Source: Chenopodium formosanum (taxonomy: Eukaryota > Streptophyta > Magnoliopsida > Caryophyllales > Amaranthaceae). From it: a stretch of 64,000 nt of DNA. The position numbers were made by a program, and so were the translations under genes. Of the stretch, positions 45,822 through 57,780 are shown piece by piece. The DNA lies in the NCBI GenBank assembly GCA_024500155.1, contig CM044880.1:17406379-17470378 (forward strand). Reading direction: 5' to 3'. The notes under the pieces are model-generated. The model was given only the letters and a program-made list of their open reading frames with translations, did not search any database and was not told the origin of the DNA. Each line of letters starts with the position of its first letter. Within the stretch, counting starts at the first letter, position 1.

Positions 45822-46283
45822 ATTGTTTTTGTTTAGAGAAACTTGTTACAATTTAAAGACATGATTTTCATGTTTTATGTTTATATAGTATAAAATTTTT
45901 CATCTTATTTAATTTTGGTTTAGTGTTAAATAAAATGTCTAATATATTTATTGAATTTAATGGGCTTGTCAAATACGTGATTTGATGAATGAAACCCCAC
46001 AAGTGAACTGAATTCATAAAATATTTAAGTTCCTAATCTGAGTTGTTAATTTGGACATAAATGACTCAATAAAAGGATTAGCATATAAGATTGATTGATA
46101 GTGTCGTTTCATGCGCTATGGAAACATGGAGATGTTTAGTCAATCATATGGATATGAATAGTCGATACATGATCGAACAAACCTACTTAGAAGTTCTAAA
46201 ACTTCGCAAATTATATTAGTGGATTCCTTAGACATGAGTGGAACACTACTCAAATCAATGATTAGTGTAACCTTGATGTTGTC
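45822..46283 (+). other. 3' non-coding region of copia element 2
   Basis: Follows the stop of RNase H and runs to the inserted gypsy LTR. It carries no coding sequence. No polypurine tract or LTR start is reached before the break. Confidence 0.6.
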
Positions 46284-47315
46284 TAATAGGCATGTCGCGT
46301 ACCTAACAAAAATAAACCTAACTAGACCACTACTATGTAGACGGGCAAGCAAGGGTCGGATCCCAAGAGACTATGGTTCAACTAATTAAATAGACTCAAG
46401 TAAATACTAAGCAAGTAACCAAATCAAATAATTGAGAATAAATAACTAAATATCAAGAGCGGCGATTAAACTAAAAAAATGATAATCAAATACTAAAAAC
46501 ATCCAAGATCAAGCATTACCACAAATACAATTAATGCAATAATAGTTCTACCCCTAACATATAATTCAATTTATTAAAGAGGAAAAGTAATCCCTAAATA
46601 GTACCGATGGTCTCTCCCGAGTTATCAATGTCTTCTCTAATCACAATCAAGCCTACTTCCGTGGAATCATGTAAATTAAAGACCTTGAGCACATTACTCT
46701 AACTTCCTAATCATCCATTCAACTACTCCCGTGATGAACTTCAAACCCTTAATTGATTTATTCAAACCCGTCAAAACCCAACTCCCGTTGCGATTAAAAC
46801 AATGGATTAATAACAATACCAATTATCCCTAATCTAGTATTGGCATGAGCACAATCAATTAAGCATATCAATTGCAATCATCATTAGAGAATTTAAAGAA
46901 TTAAATCAAGCATTAATCATATTCGGGTTCCGCTACATCTTGGAATAGGGAAACTACTCACACATATTAATGAAATCAAGAATAATAATCAATAAAGAAA
47001 ACATACTTAACAATAATAAAATAAGAGAATTGAGAGAAGAAATCAATACTTGGAATTAATTATGAAATCTTGAATCTTGAAAGCAAAACCCTAGAAAATA
47101 ATATGGAAGAACGTAATACCCAAAAAGAAGTCTAAAATAATATCTGAAAAAATGATAAAGTGATAAATAAAAGATTATCTAAAACCTATTTATATCCTAG
47201 CATAAAAGTAGATATTTTTATTTAAATAGGACTCTCAAACGCCACCGAAACGAGCTGCCACAGGTAGGTTGTGGCACGAAGAAAACCGCCACAACCAGGG
47301 TGTGGAGCGGGCTGC
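46284..47315 (-). mobile_element. Athila-like gypsy 3' LTR, partial, interrupted at 47315
   Basis: 46284-46976 is nearly identical to 56265-56956, the start of the other LTR. Beyond 46977 the two diverge completely. The piece ends at 47315 where the gag-only element begins. The left terminus reads TAATAGG instead of TGATAGG. The flanks TTGTC (left) and GACCT (right of 57419) do not match as a target duplication. Confidence 0.75.
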
Positions 47316-49510
47316 TGTAGACACCCATTTGTGTCTCCCCAAATCCAAACCCAATGATGAGTACCTTTCATGTCGAATCATAATCGAATGAAGCGAAAGT
47401 GTGGAAAGTCTAGTGTTGCGGATAAGTTTTAATTTCTTTTCTCTTCTCTCTGTTTTTGAAAACTTATTTTAAGAAAACAGCCAATCCAGTTTGGTTGGTC
47501 CATGATATGGGTCCAATAATAGTGTAGTTGGATGGGGCTTGACAAGAGCTTTCCAACGATATATTATAAGCCCAATTCCGATGAATATTGTGGAAGTTAT
47601 GGCCAATTTACTAAACTGGGCCCGTTTTGAGCCTTATATACGGCCCAATGATCTAGAGGATGGCCTAATATGATTTATCATTCCTAATGCAATTAGGAAT
47701 GGTTTTAGTCTTCTAGATTCTTCTAGAAGGTTCTTTTCATTCCTAATTCAATTAGCATTGATAAATTGACTTTTGTTGACTTTTCAGAGTTTTAATTAAA
47801 ATCAAAACGCGTTTTCGAGGAAAAGATACGATTTTATCCTCCAGTACGGCAAACTTCTCTGATTTTCAAAAACGCGTCAAAAACAGGCCTGGCGCCTGAC
47901 TCTAGGCATTGGCGCCTGGAACCAGGCCTGGCGCCAGCCATTGGCGCTTGGTGCTAGCCATTGGCGCCTGGCGCCAGCCATTGGCGCATGGTGCTAGCCA
48001 TTGGCGCCTGGCGCCAGCCATTGGCGCATGGTGCTAGCCATTGGCACCTGGCGCCAACCAGCTGGTGTTGGCGCCAGCTCTGTTTTGCTGGCGCTAGCTC
48101 TGTTTTACGTGCGCCAAGTGCTCTGTTTTGATATTTTATCTTTTTAGCTAATTTTTTCTATAAATAACGTATTAAAAACTTCGTTTTCATACACCTACAA
48201 TCAGTTTTCATTCGCAATCATTAATTCTCTAATTCTCTCTTAATCATTCACCAATTCTCATCAAGTTTTCTTGATTATTTCATCTCTCTCTTTTCTAAAA
48301 TTGCTTTTCACATAAAAAATTCCGCATTCACAAAATCTAGAAACACCTAGCCAAGTTCGAAGTTGCCTTCGCCTTAGACGTGAAAGGTTTAATTTCTGAG
48401 GGTTTGGTCCCAAATCTCTATTTCAATTATTTAATTTAATTGTTTTGATTATTATTTTCCTTGAAGTTACTAATGTGTGTATTTTGTAATTAGAAAGAGG
48501 TACGATGCATCAAAGTAAGTACTTTAATGGTTTTTATTGATATTATGATGTAGAAATCATGTTTACATTGTTATTATGATATTCCTAGTATCATGTCTAG
48601 GGTAATTTTAATATTAAATATGATTGTTACGATGCTTCTTATGTTCTTCCTAATAATTATGATTATTAGTATCATGTTAGGGTTAAAGATTTGATTTTTA
48701 TATGCTTAGTGACATGCTAGGGTTTGTTATTAATCTTGTTAGTATCATGCCTAGGATCTTGCTGTTATTATTATGCTTTAATATTAACTGGAACATGATT
48801 ATGATTATAATTGTTATGATTTATGATGATTATGAATATTATTATTATAATTTTATGATGATGATTTTATGATGATTATTTTGATATGATTATTATTATG
48901 ATTATTATTTATTATTAGCATGATTATTTCAATTATAATTTATTTTTATGATGATGATATTTATTATTTTATTGTGTTGCTTGATATTTGTTTTTATTGC
49001 TTGATCACACCTTTTATGCATGTTTAAAGGGAATCTGTACTTGTAATCACGCTTAATAAGATAATTAGTAATCTTGTTAGGGTAAATTTGATTATAATTT
49101 CAAGTGATCGCCAATAATAAATTTATTTGTGCATTAATATTCAACCAATAAATTAGAGGCCTATTATTAGGGCAGGTTCAATCCGATTGATTGCATGTTA
49201 ATTAGAAAGCGCACATGAATACGATCAGAATAAATTAGAGGCCTATTATTAGGGCAGGTTCAATCTCTTTTAGGTTGGATTTGTACCTTCATCCCCGAAC
49301 CCTTATTTGGTTCTAGGCCTTATGGAGTTGACGATCTCTTAGATCGTTAAGGGGTGTAACCTTCACCATGTGAACGGTTTACAAGTTCCTAAAAAACTTG
49401 TTGGCGACTCTTTTGCTCTATCTTCTTCCCTTTTGGACGCCACTGTACTTTAGTGTATGATCACAGTAGGGTTCAAGCTAGGGGTTAATGCTTGAAATTT
49501 ATTCCCTACA
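47316..49510 (+). repeat. Left LTR of gag-only copy B
   Basis: 2195 bp, TGTAGACACC...TTCCCTACA. It has the longest GGCGCC array (see 47880-48125) and a local duplication of AATTAGAGGCCTATTATTAG (49151 and 49232). Confidence 0.88.
47880..48125. repeat. GGCGCC palindrome array in the copy B LTR
   Basis: Alternating 20-base half-units CCATTGGCGCCTGGCGCCAG and CCATTGGCGCATGGTGCTAG make a 40-bp period repeated about three times (47937-48056), with looser copies on each side. Nearly every unit is a palindrome. Copy A LTRs carry only a few units here, so the array has expanded or contracted. Confidence 0.85.
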
Positions 49511-49515
49511 GTTTT

Positions 49516-49533
49516 TGGCGACTCTTCTGGGGA
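49516..49533 (+). other. Primer binding site of gag-only copy B
   Basis: TGGCGACTCTTCTGGGGA, close to the tRNA-Arg-type site of Tat/Ogre-like elements. Confidence 0.7.
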
Positions 49534-49621
49534 GGATTTCTATTTTAATTCCTGAATTTTTTTCGTCAATGATTTAAAATGAGTGGATGAGACTCGAAAC
49601 GTTCTAAGTATTTCATGTGTG

Positions 49622-50030
49622 TAATTTTGATTAACATTATTGTCATATGCATAAAAAAGATCTCATTGGAAAGACCATCCGTAATGAGTTAAAAACATAG
49701 GATTTTACACGTAGGAAATTTGAGAAATATCTTTCACAACAAGGACTGAAATAACACCGCGCGAAACTGGAAAATTTTATCGAGCACAGAAAGCTGCTGA
49801 GGCATGTGGGAAGTAGCGTCAGGGGCCAGAGCTTGGCGCCAGCATTTTAGTCGTAGCGTCAGACGCCAGTATTGGCGCCAGGCGCTACAGTTAAAAGCTG
49901 GCGCCAGTCTCTGATTGCTGGCGCCAATTTCCCCCAATACCGAGCTAGAAATATGCGTTCTAATTTCGACCGGTTTTTCGTATTGTTTGCTCGATCCTAC
50001 TTCCTGATTGAATTTTTTCTCACTTTTCTG
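49622..50030 (+). other. Near-invariant leader block with GGCGCC palindromes (copy B)
   Basis: Partner of 14332-14740, one mismatch seen. The minus-strand open frame 49734-49937 is identical at protein level to 14445-14648, but this follows from the DNA identity. Confidence 0.6.
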
Positions 50031-51155
50031 AAACCATATGTGTTCTACATATGGACATAACCTTCTGGAAATTCATGCTCCATCCACCCGATTGAACACT
50101 CCGTGCAACAAAGGGTACATCCGAGAATGTTGAATTCACCAAACCATGGAAGAGAGTTTTTCTAAACTCGCGGTGTCCCATCCACTCGCGCCAACCCTTC
50201 ACGATTAGGCTTCCGCGCGGTGCATTCGGACAATTAACCATGGACCCTCTTTGACTAAACCATATCCCGAACTTTAGAGAACTAGAGCCATGGTTAGGTT
50301 GCAAACTCATTGCATCATATTGTGCCTACTTGACTAATTGTGCATTATTTGTTGTGCATACTCTATGTGATTTTTCCTAACCATTTGTTTGACTTGTGTT
50401 AAGACTAAATAAACTGATTAATGACTAAAGGACTTTGTTTAATTAATTAATTAATTAATTTGAGCTAATAAATAAATATAAAATCGAGTCATAGTTCCTT
50501 TAAGTCAACCCGGATTTTTATTCTCGTATACTGCACAAGCATGAACTTGTTTTGGTCATAGCTGGAGTTCTAGAAAGAACTACGAGTGGTACAGCCTATG
50601 GATCTGTAGCCCCGAGTTTTATCTCTAATTTGGCGTTGGTTTCATCCAAATCAGAGTCACAGATAAAAAGTTATGACTAAAATACCACAGTCTTTCCAGT
50701 TTAATGCATATACGTGAGGTCTTAACTTAGTCTTTAATCGAGTCTAGACATAGTCTAGCCACATGGTCGTGACACGAGTCTTAACGCACCATCTACACTC
50801 ACTAGTCTTAGCACACACTTTGAGTATATGTCACCATGACCATGTCTTAGATTCATGCATGAGTCGGTCTTTTCCGTCATTTAATTTGGGGGGTATTTTC
50901 TATTCCTAATCCTTCATATCCCTCCACCTCCATCATCTTTTTCTTTTTTCACTTTCTATTCCAATCTTTATTCACTTCCTCCTCCATTGCATGTTGAATA
51001 AAGTTTGAGTCAAATAATTAACAATAAATATCCCCAAATTCCTTTTCCACATTACTTGGTCGAGGAGAGAAGGGCGATTAATCAAGGACAACCTCTTTAT
51101 TCAAGTTTCCCTTTTTGATAAACCGATTCGTCAAAAGAGGAAGGCTAAAAAGATA
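50031..51155 (+). other. Untranslated leader of copy B, right part
   Basis: Matches copy A up to about 50455 and again from about 50720; the middle is unrelated to the corresponding part of copy A. No coding sequence is supported. Confidence 0.55.
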
Positions 51156-52274
51156 ATGGCAAGACAAGAAGAAGTCAATGAGCTTAGGAACCAATTGGTT
51201 ACCGTGACTGAGACACTGAAGCTCCTTACGCTCAAGATCGATGATCCCATGAAGCAACAACAGATGGACCTCATGCAAGAAAGTTTAAGCAAGCTATCTA
51301 ATGACTATAAATTTCAGGGCATTAGTTCACAAGGGGTCTCGCTGGACAAGGAACTTCTTCTGCATAAGTTCAATGCCACTGACATCCCTAAAATCAAGGC
51401 AACAGATAACCCTTACTTCCATCTAAGAGCTTTTGAAACTATAATGAGCATTAAGGGTATCGATAAGAAGGTTTTCCCCTCTCTGTTCCCACTATCTCTC
51501 AAAACCGTTGGTCAACAATGGTTCTTTTCTATCGAGAAAAAGAAAACCTCTACCTGGGAATCGATAGTAAACGCTTTCGTTGATAGGTACAAGTGCAATA
51601 TTCAAGTTGAAACCGACCATAGACAACTTGAGATGCTAAGACAAAAAGAGAATGAAGGCTTTACTTCTTTCTTTAATAAATGGAGGGAAACTTCCGCCAA
51701 GATGATTGAGGTCCCCACCGAAAAAGAGTCTGTGAGGATGTTTATCAAGAATCTCCAAGAGAAGTATTCGAAGCATTTAAAATATCAACACAATCTGAAT
51801 ACTTTCAAGGCCGTTTATGACATCGGAATTGAAATCGAAGATGACCTCGCAAAGCAAAAAGCTACTAACAATAGTAACCATGGTGGCTGGAAAGGAAAGA
51901 AGAACGACAATCCTTCTTCTTCCGAAAATGCCCACTCTAGTAACAATGTTAGTACCTTTGATCTCAATGAAGTTTTAGCCATAGATAACCAAGGATCTAA
52001 GAAGCAACTAAGGAAAGACTTCACCCCCATTGGGATGAGCTACGATACTGCCTTCGATCGACTCCATGCCAAAGGACTCATTACTCCCATTGGACATATT
52101 CAATATCCCGCACCTGAAAAGAGATTGCCTAGTGGGAATCCAGATGAACACTGCAAGTACCATCAAGGTAGGGGTCATACTACTGAGAGCTGTTGGAAGC
52201 TAAAGGAGGCTATCCAACATTTGATTGATAAAAACAAGATTCTCATGCCTCCTCTTAACAAGAAGAGAAAGTGA
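51156..52274 (+). CDS. gag: Intact gag protein of the gag-only element, 372 residues
   Basis: The only intact retroelement frame of full length in the window. Residues 1-60 are Gln/Leu/Lys-rich and look helical (REEVNELRNQL-type heptads). Residues about 80-230 form a Retrotrans_gag-like core with DNPYFHLRAFETIMSIKG and YKCNIQVETDHRQLEM. A lysine-rich linker follows, then the knuckle CKYHQGRGHTTESCWKLKEA near residue 330, of the form C-x2-H-x4-H-x4-C rather than CCHC. That knuckle variant occurs in Tat/Ogre-type gypsy gag and probably binds RNA. The chain ends PPLNKKRK. There is no pol frame after it. The product would presumably package the element RNA with enzymes supplied by another element; this is inference. 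Confidence 0.85.
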   Translation: MARQEEVNELRNQLVTVTETLKLLTLKIDDPMKQQQMDLMQESLSKLSNDYKFQGISSQGVSLDKELLLHKFNATDIPKIKATDNPYFHLRAFETIMSIKGIDKKVFPSLFPLSLKTVGQQWFFSIEKKKTSTWESIVNAFVDRYKCNIQVETDHRQLEMLRQKENEGFTSFFNKWRETSAKMIEVPTEKESVRMFIKNLQEKYSKHLKYQHNLNTFKAVYDIGIEIEDDLAKQKATNNSNHGGWKGKKNDNPSSSENAHSSNNVSTFDLNEVLAIDNQGSKKQLRKDFTPIGMSYDTAFDRLHAKGLITPIGHIQYPAPEKRLPSGNPDEHCKYHQGRGHTTESCWKLKEAIQHLIDKNKILMPPLNKKRK

Positions 52275-54053
52275 TGATAAAGGACACAACACTAGACAAG
52301 AGGCGAGCTTCAACGACAAGATTTCGTGACCTCTTTTTTCTATTTCTTTTTTATTTACTCCTTCCCCAATAAGTCTAGCATAGGCACCTTTTCTTCTCCC
52401 TTAGATTAATTTTGTAGATTCTTTCTTTTCCCTTTTCTTTTAATAAAAATGAGCATTTATTTCCTTATATGCGATCATTTCATTATACTGCATTAAAAAA
52501 AAATTAAAAAAAAAAAAAAAATCCATGTCGAATTAAGCACAAGGTATACCAATGATTTGAGGCACCCCTTGTAGCTACATCATATCTCATTTCACCCTTC
52601 AATTATACATCCTTTCTTCATAAACCACTTTGAGCCTCATCTAACGATAGACTTTTCTTTTTTCAACATACATCTACCTAACCTTGGGATGGGATGGTGT
52701 GCAACTTTTGCAATTCTAAAGAAAGCTTGAGCAAATTCAAAAAATTAAAATAGCAAAAATAAGAAAAAATAAATAAATAAAGTGTACTAAAGGTTAAGTG
52801 TTCCAATGTCTTTGATATGAAAATATCTTCGATAAGAACACGTCTCAGATTGCGTCTCTTATCGAATGCTCGGTACCGTGCCTAAGAAACATGAATGCCA
52901 AGTGAGTGATAGACCGCATGATCGGGATTGCCCACACTTATTAAAATAAAATAGATGCTAAAGCAAAAGAAAAAGCTAAAAAAGAGTAGAAAACCTCAAG
53001 CATGAAAATACAAAGATTCAAAAGCGAGGTTGCACACCTTGGGGGCTTATCTAGAGTCTTGAGCCTTTATCCCCTTCTTCTTCAAACCTTTAGCCTAACC
53101 ACGTTACAACCCTAAAAAAGACCTTTTTTGAGGTATACACACTTGTGCGAGGTTCGGCTAGAGCTACGTTCGGCCTAATTCCTAACAGATACGTAGGCAA
53201 CCTCATATTGAGGTGCGGCCGTAATAAACATGCATTCATATTCACATTCACACACTTACACCATGATCATATCGAGGGATCTCCTATGGTCATCCCTATT
53301 CATGTAGAGTTAGACTTGGGGGATTGATCCCTACATCATTATCTTACCTAGCCTAAGAGTCACCGTCAATTGACTCTTTTAACAAACAATATTTTCCCAC
53401 ACACTTAGCCCTTGTGGCCTAGCTTTAGTGTCACTATCACACACACCGCACAGATACATGACCAAATATATTTCCCTTAGGAACCCTTTGTCATGAAATC
53501 TTAACGCATAAAGCATGCCTTGTCTACATCACTCATCAGTCATAATTGTCATTGCATCACATTGAAGTATGAAGTGCTTAGCCTCCGTGCCTAAGTTACC
53601 CAAATACTTTCATCATTGAGTCAACCATTGAGATAGCCTAGGATGGATTAATCCTTGCACCTTGAGAGATAGTATCAAACAACATTTAAACAAGCTCATT
53701 CAACATGCACCTTCAAAAACTTCACTTCGATTTCTTTTTTCGGGAGAAAGTCGGTACCCTCCACAAAAATGACGGAAAATTTTTGTTTTTTGCATTTTCC
53801 AGTCGCACGATCACATTACAATGCACAGACGGGTCACGAGTCACACGTGTCATTTCACTTCGAGTCGAGTCAACCTCGAGCCAATCGATCACAGCGAGTC
53901 AAGTTTACGCCTTGAGTCGTGTCAAGTCAATGAGTGAAGCGATGCTAAACCTTAGGTCAACCCTAAGATTATTAAAGAGATTGGCAAAGTTCTATAGTCA
54001 AAATAAATACAGGTGCAGCAGAATAGGGAAGACCCTACTCCAGCGCCTGGCGC
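52275..54053 (+). other. Conserved non-coding region after gag, copy B
   Basis: Aligns with 17025-18790 of copy A, including the poly(A) run (52497-52520), the GCGAGGTTCGGCTAGAGC segment (53147) and ACAGATACGTAGGCAACCTC (53184). No conserved protein frame; the 53145-53327 and 17901-18083 frames are similar only because the DNA is. Confidence 0.65.
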
Positions 54054-56018
54054 TAAATCTTTGCGGGACATGTGCATCCTCTTCCATCTCCATCACAACA
54101 AAGTCACATGGGATAAAGAATTTTCCTACATGAAGAGGAACATCTTCAAGTATACCCAAGGGAAATTTAACTAACCTATCTGCAAGTTGTAGAGACATGC
54201 GTGTAGGCTTTAATTCACCCATTTGAAGTTTCTTACAGAAAGAGAGCGGCATGAGACTCACACTTTTGCACCAAGATCACATAATTCCTTGTTGATCTCT
54301 ATATCCCCAAGCTTCACTGGAATTGAGTAGCTACCCGGATCACCTAATTTCTTAGGAAGTGTATTTTGCAAAATAGCACTACACTCTGCATTCAACGCAA
54401 CAGTAGCATTCTCCTCTAGCTTCTTCTTGTTAGAGAGCATATCCTTCAAAAATTTTGCATAAGATGGCATCTCGGATATTGCATCTAAGAACGGAATGTT
54501 GATGTGAAGCTTCTTCAAAATATCAAGAAATTTTCCATACTTCTTCTCTAACTTAGCTTAAGCCAACCTTTGCGGGAAAGGAACTTGCGGTACATATGGA
54601 ATAAGTGGTGGTGGAGTTGATGCCCTTGGCTCTTCCTCAATTGCAGTACCATCGACCACCTTCTCTTTTGGGACTACCTCATCAACAACCTCCTTGGATG
54701 GCTCCCTCGTGGGAGGATCTTCCAACTGCTTTCCACTCCTCAAAGTCACAAAATTCATCTGTCCTTTCGATGGTTGCTCTGTTTGACCCGGAAAAGCGCC
54801 CGGAGTCTTCAAAGATTGGCCAACTTGATGAGCAAGTTGACTTATTTGATTTTCCATGAGCTTGTTCTGAGCTTGTAGTTGTTGGATGTTGTTGTTCGTT
54901 GTGGTAACGAAGTTCTCAAGCATTAGCTCAAGGTTGGGTTTTTGTGGAGGTGGTTGCATAGGTTGTTGGACTAAAGGTGGTCTTGCTTGGAAACCGGGTG
55001 GAGCATTATAATTGTTGTTTCGAGGTGGTGCTGGAGGTGGATTTCGTTGAGCTTGGGTATTCTTGTAAGAGAAATTTGGATGATGTTTCCAACCTTCATT
55101 GTATGTGTTTGAGTGAGGATCATATGGCCTTTTGGGATTTGAAGTGTAGAATGCATTGGCTTCCTCAATCGACATCTCATGTGAATTTTGTGGGCAACCA
55201 GGGATAATGTGACCTTGTACATTACACATTTGACAAGTTTCAGCAGATGAGCCAGAAGATGTTGCTTGGAACTTGTCAAACTTGCTTGTCAATGCCTGCA
55301 TAAAGCTAGTTAAAAGGGTTAGAGCATAAACATCATGCATACCTCCCTTTTTAACATTACGTCGTCCTCCTGGGTGGTAATTATCATTTGCCGCCATCTT
55401 CTCAATTAGCTACTTTGCCTTAGTTGGGTTCTTAGTCAAGAGAGAACCCCCAGATGCAGCATCAATATAGATTCGGAACTCATGAGTTAAACCATTGTAA
55501 AAGGTTTGGATCAACATCCATTCAGGAATACCATAGTGAGGGCATTGTATTTGCAATCGCTTGAACCTCCTCCATGCTTCATATAAGGACTCATCATCTG
55601 ACTGCCCGAAAGTAGATAGCTCATTTCTCAACCTTGTAGTCTTTTCTTGTCCCAAGAACTTGACTAGAAAAGATTTCACCAGTTTGTCCCATGTGTCAAA
55701 AGAGCCAGTACCTTCATCTCTCAACCATTCCTTCGCTCTATCCCGTAATGAGAAAGGGAAAAGGCGAAGTCTAATAGCATAATCTGTAACGCCATTTAGT
55801 TTCATAGTATTGCACTTTTCCAAGAAACTATCAATATGACTGATAGGGCACTCATGAGGTGTGCCCGCAAACGAATCATTAGAGATGAATTGAATGAACT
55901 GTGGTTTCAATTCAAAGTTTTGAGCATTAACAGGTGGTCTGACAATACTGGAGAGGAGTCCGGTTGTGGTATCAGGAATACCATACTCCAAAAGAGACTT
56001 TGTTCCTGGATCGACCAT
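54054..56018 (-). pseudogene. Athila-like gypsy gag and start of protease, broken
   Basis: Reading leftward from ATG 56018: a gag core (GLLSSIVRPPVNAQNFELKP, YAIRLRLFPFSLRDRAKEWL, DESLYEAWRRFKRLQIQCPH) to a TAG stop at 55412-55410, then in the same frame LIEKMAANDN, a CCHC knuckle (CQMCNVQGHIIPGC), a Pro/Gln-rich linker, and a TAA stop near 54557. Next are AKLEKKYGKFLDILKKLHIN and the protease region SIPVKLGDIEINKELCDLGA. A one-base frameshift at about 54262 moves to VSLMPLSFCKKLQMGELKPT and IPCDFVVMEMEEDAHVP. DLGA in place of DTGA as the protease site is usual for Athila/Calypso. The frame ends at the junction with gag-only copy B; RT, RNase H and integrase are deleted. Confidence 0.85.
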
Positions 56019-56241
56019 GTTTCTATGGTTTTGATTTCTCCTTCTTCTTCGACCTCCTCATCTCCTTGTTGTTGCTTCAATTTAACAATCAAATGGAATT
56101 AAATCGTCTGACCCTAAACGTCGAGTTTGCATGCAACAAAGAACTAAAAGAAAAGAAATCAAAAACACAAGAGACAATAGTCAAAGCAACAAATAAAGCT
56201 TAGTAAAAACGAATCACAAATAACTAGTGTAAAACCGTTAG

Positions 56242-56259
56242 TCCCCGGCAACGGCGCCA
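56242..56259 (-). other. Primer binding site of the Athila-like element
   Basis: On the minus strand TGGCGCCGTTGCCGGGGA, the standard site of Athila-type gypsy elements (tRNA-Asp type). It lies five bases from the LTR and fixes the orientation. Confidence 0.85.
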
Positions 56260-56264
56260 AAATT

Positions 56265-57419
56265 TGATAGGCGTGTCGCATACCTAAAAAAAATAAACCT
56301 AACTAGACCACTACTATGTAGACGGGCAAGCAAAGGTCGGATCCCAAGAGACTATGGTTCAACTAATTAAATAGACTCAAGTAAATACTAAGCAAGTAAC
56401 CAAATCAAATAATTGAGAATTAATAACTAAATATCAAGAGCGACGATTAAACTAAAAAAAATGATAATCAAATACTAAAAACATCCAAGATCAAGCATTA
56501 CCACAAATACAATTAATACAATAATAGTTCTACCCCTAACATATAATTCAATTGATTAAAGAGGAAAAGTAATCCCTAAATAGTACCAATGGTCTCTCCC
56601 GAGTTATCAATGGCTTCTCTAATCACAATCAAGCCTACTTCCGTGGAATCATGTAAATTAAACACCTTGAGCACATTACTCTAACTTCCTAATCATCCAT
56701 TCAACTACTCCCGTGATGAACTTCAAACCCTTAATTGATTTATTCAAACCCGTCAAAACCCAACTCCCGTTGCGATTAAAACAATGGATTAATAACAATA
56801 CCAATTATCCCTAATCTAGTATTGGCATGAGCACAATCAATTAAGCATATCAATTGCAATCATCATTAGAGAATTTAAAGAATTAAATCAAGCATTAATC
56901 ATATTCGGGTTCCGCTACATCTTGAAATAGGGAAACTACTCACACATATTCATGGGTGTGTCTCTCGCGTCCGGTCGGGCGCAAGCTCGGGCGAAGAACG
57001 TTTCCTCTTCTTCCGCCCCGCCCAGTCGGGCGTGCCTCCATCCGGCCGGCAGAGCTCGTGGACAATCTTGGACCCTTCAATTGGGCTACAAAACTTGGCC
57101 CAAACGCTAATTTCCTCTTTGGGGCTTTAATCACTCGATCCAATGCCTCGTTTTCTTCTAAGTCGAGCCCTTTATCACCAGTTTGATTATTCTAGCCGGC
57201 CTTGGGCTATGAAATATGGTCGTGCTTCTCCAATGCTCGTAGCAGTTCCAAATAAATTTTGGAAAATGCTCCAAATCTGCAATTTCCTACAAAACACTAC
57301 CAAAACTACGAAAACACTAGAAAACACATATTAGTAATAAAAGTGGCTTTAAAGAGCCAAAAATACTCCTAATTATGACCAAAAAAATGGGTAAATCACT
57401 ATATAAAATAGATATATCA
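56265..57419 (-). repeat. 5' LTR of the Athila-like element
   Basis: 1155 bp, TGATAGG...ATATATCA (TGATA/TATCA ends). The first 690 bp match 46284-46976. The remainder (56957-57419), including a GC-rich stretch with GTCGGGCG motifs at 56975-57060, has no counterpart in the left LTR. Confidence 0.75.
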
Positions 57420-57666
57420 GACCTGTTAGTTTGAACTCGAATTAACTAGTTATCACTCCCTGAATACTTGACTGCTTATAGACGTAAAGGTTCGACGTAC
57501 AATTTCTATTATTTTTTTTTAATCCTATTCAATTGATTCAAAGTCTAAAACAAGATCCAAAGAAGCTTATACCTTTAGATATGCAAAGGCATAATCCTAA
57601 AAATGAGTTAACCTTTTTAATTTCTTTATTTTTTTTTTCTTTCGACTATTATTGTTTTGAAGTTAC

Positions 57667-57711
<45 letters not shown>

Positions 57712-57780
57712 TAATGTAGCAATATAAAGAGATCATTTGACGTAAATGATTAATCTTCCTTGTTTAAGTTTCTTTGTTTA
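57420..57780. other. Unassigned sequence with a 48-base poly(A) run
   Basis: AT rich, no gene. The A run is at about 57668-57708. Whether this is the other side of copia element 2 cannot be seen. Confidence 0.4.

Larger units (their letters stand above)
39044..46283 (+). mobile_element. Ty1/copia element 2, 3' truncated
   Basis: A left LTR (39044-39708), a tRNA-Met-type primer site, a 2 kb leader, a gag-pol frame (41779-45821) and about 460 bp of 3' non-coding sequence are present; the right LTR is not. The element is interrupted at 46284 by the Athila-like LTR, and nothing after 57419 resembles its LTR, so the 3' end has been lost. The protein is of a common plant copia type (Tork-like by my reading; lineage uncertain). 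Confidence 0.85.
47316..54053 (+). mobile_element. Gag-only LTR retrotransposon, copy B, 3' part deleted
   Basis: Left LTR, primer site, leader, gag and the conserved region after gag match copy A in order. Alignment with copy A stops at about 54053, in CTCCAGCGCCTGGC, after which minus-strand gypsy sequence begins. The tandem array and right LTR are absent. The element entered the left LTR of the gypsy remnant, and a later deletion removed its 3' half together with the rest of that LTR and the gypsy pol. Confidence 0.85.
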
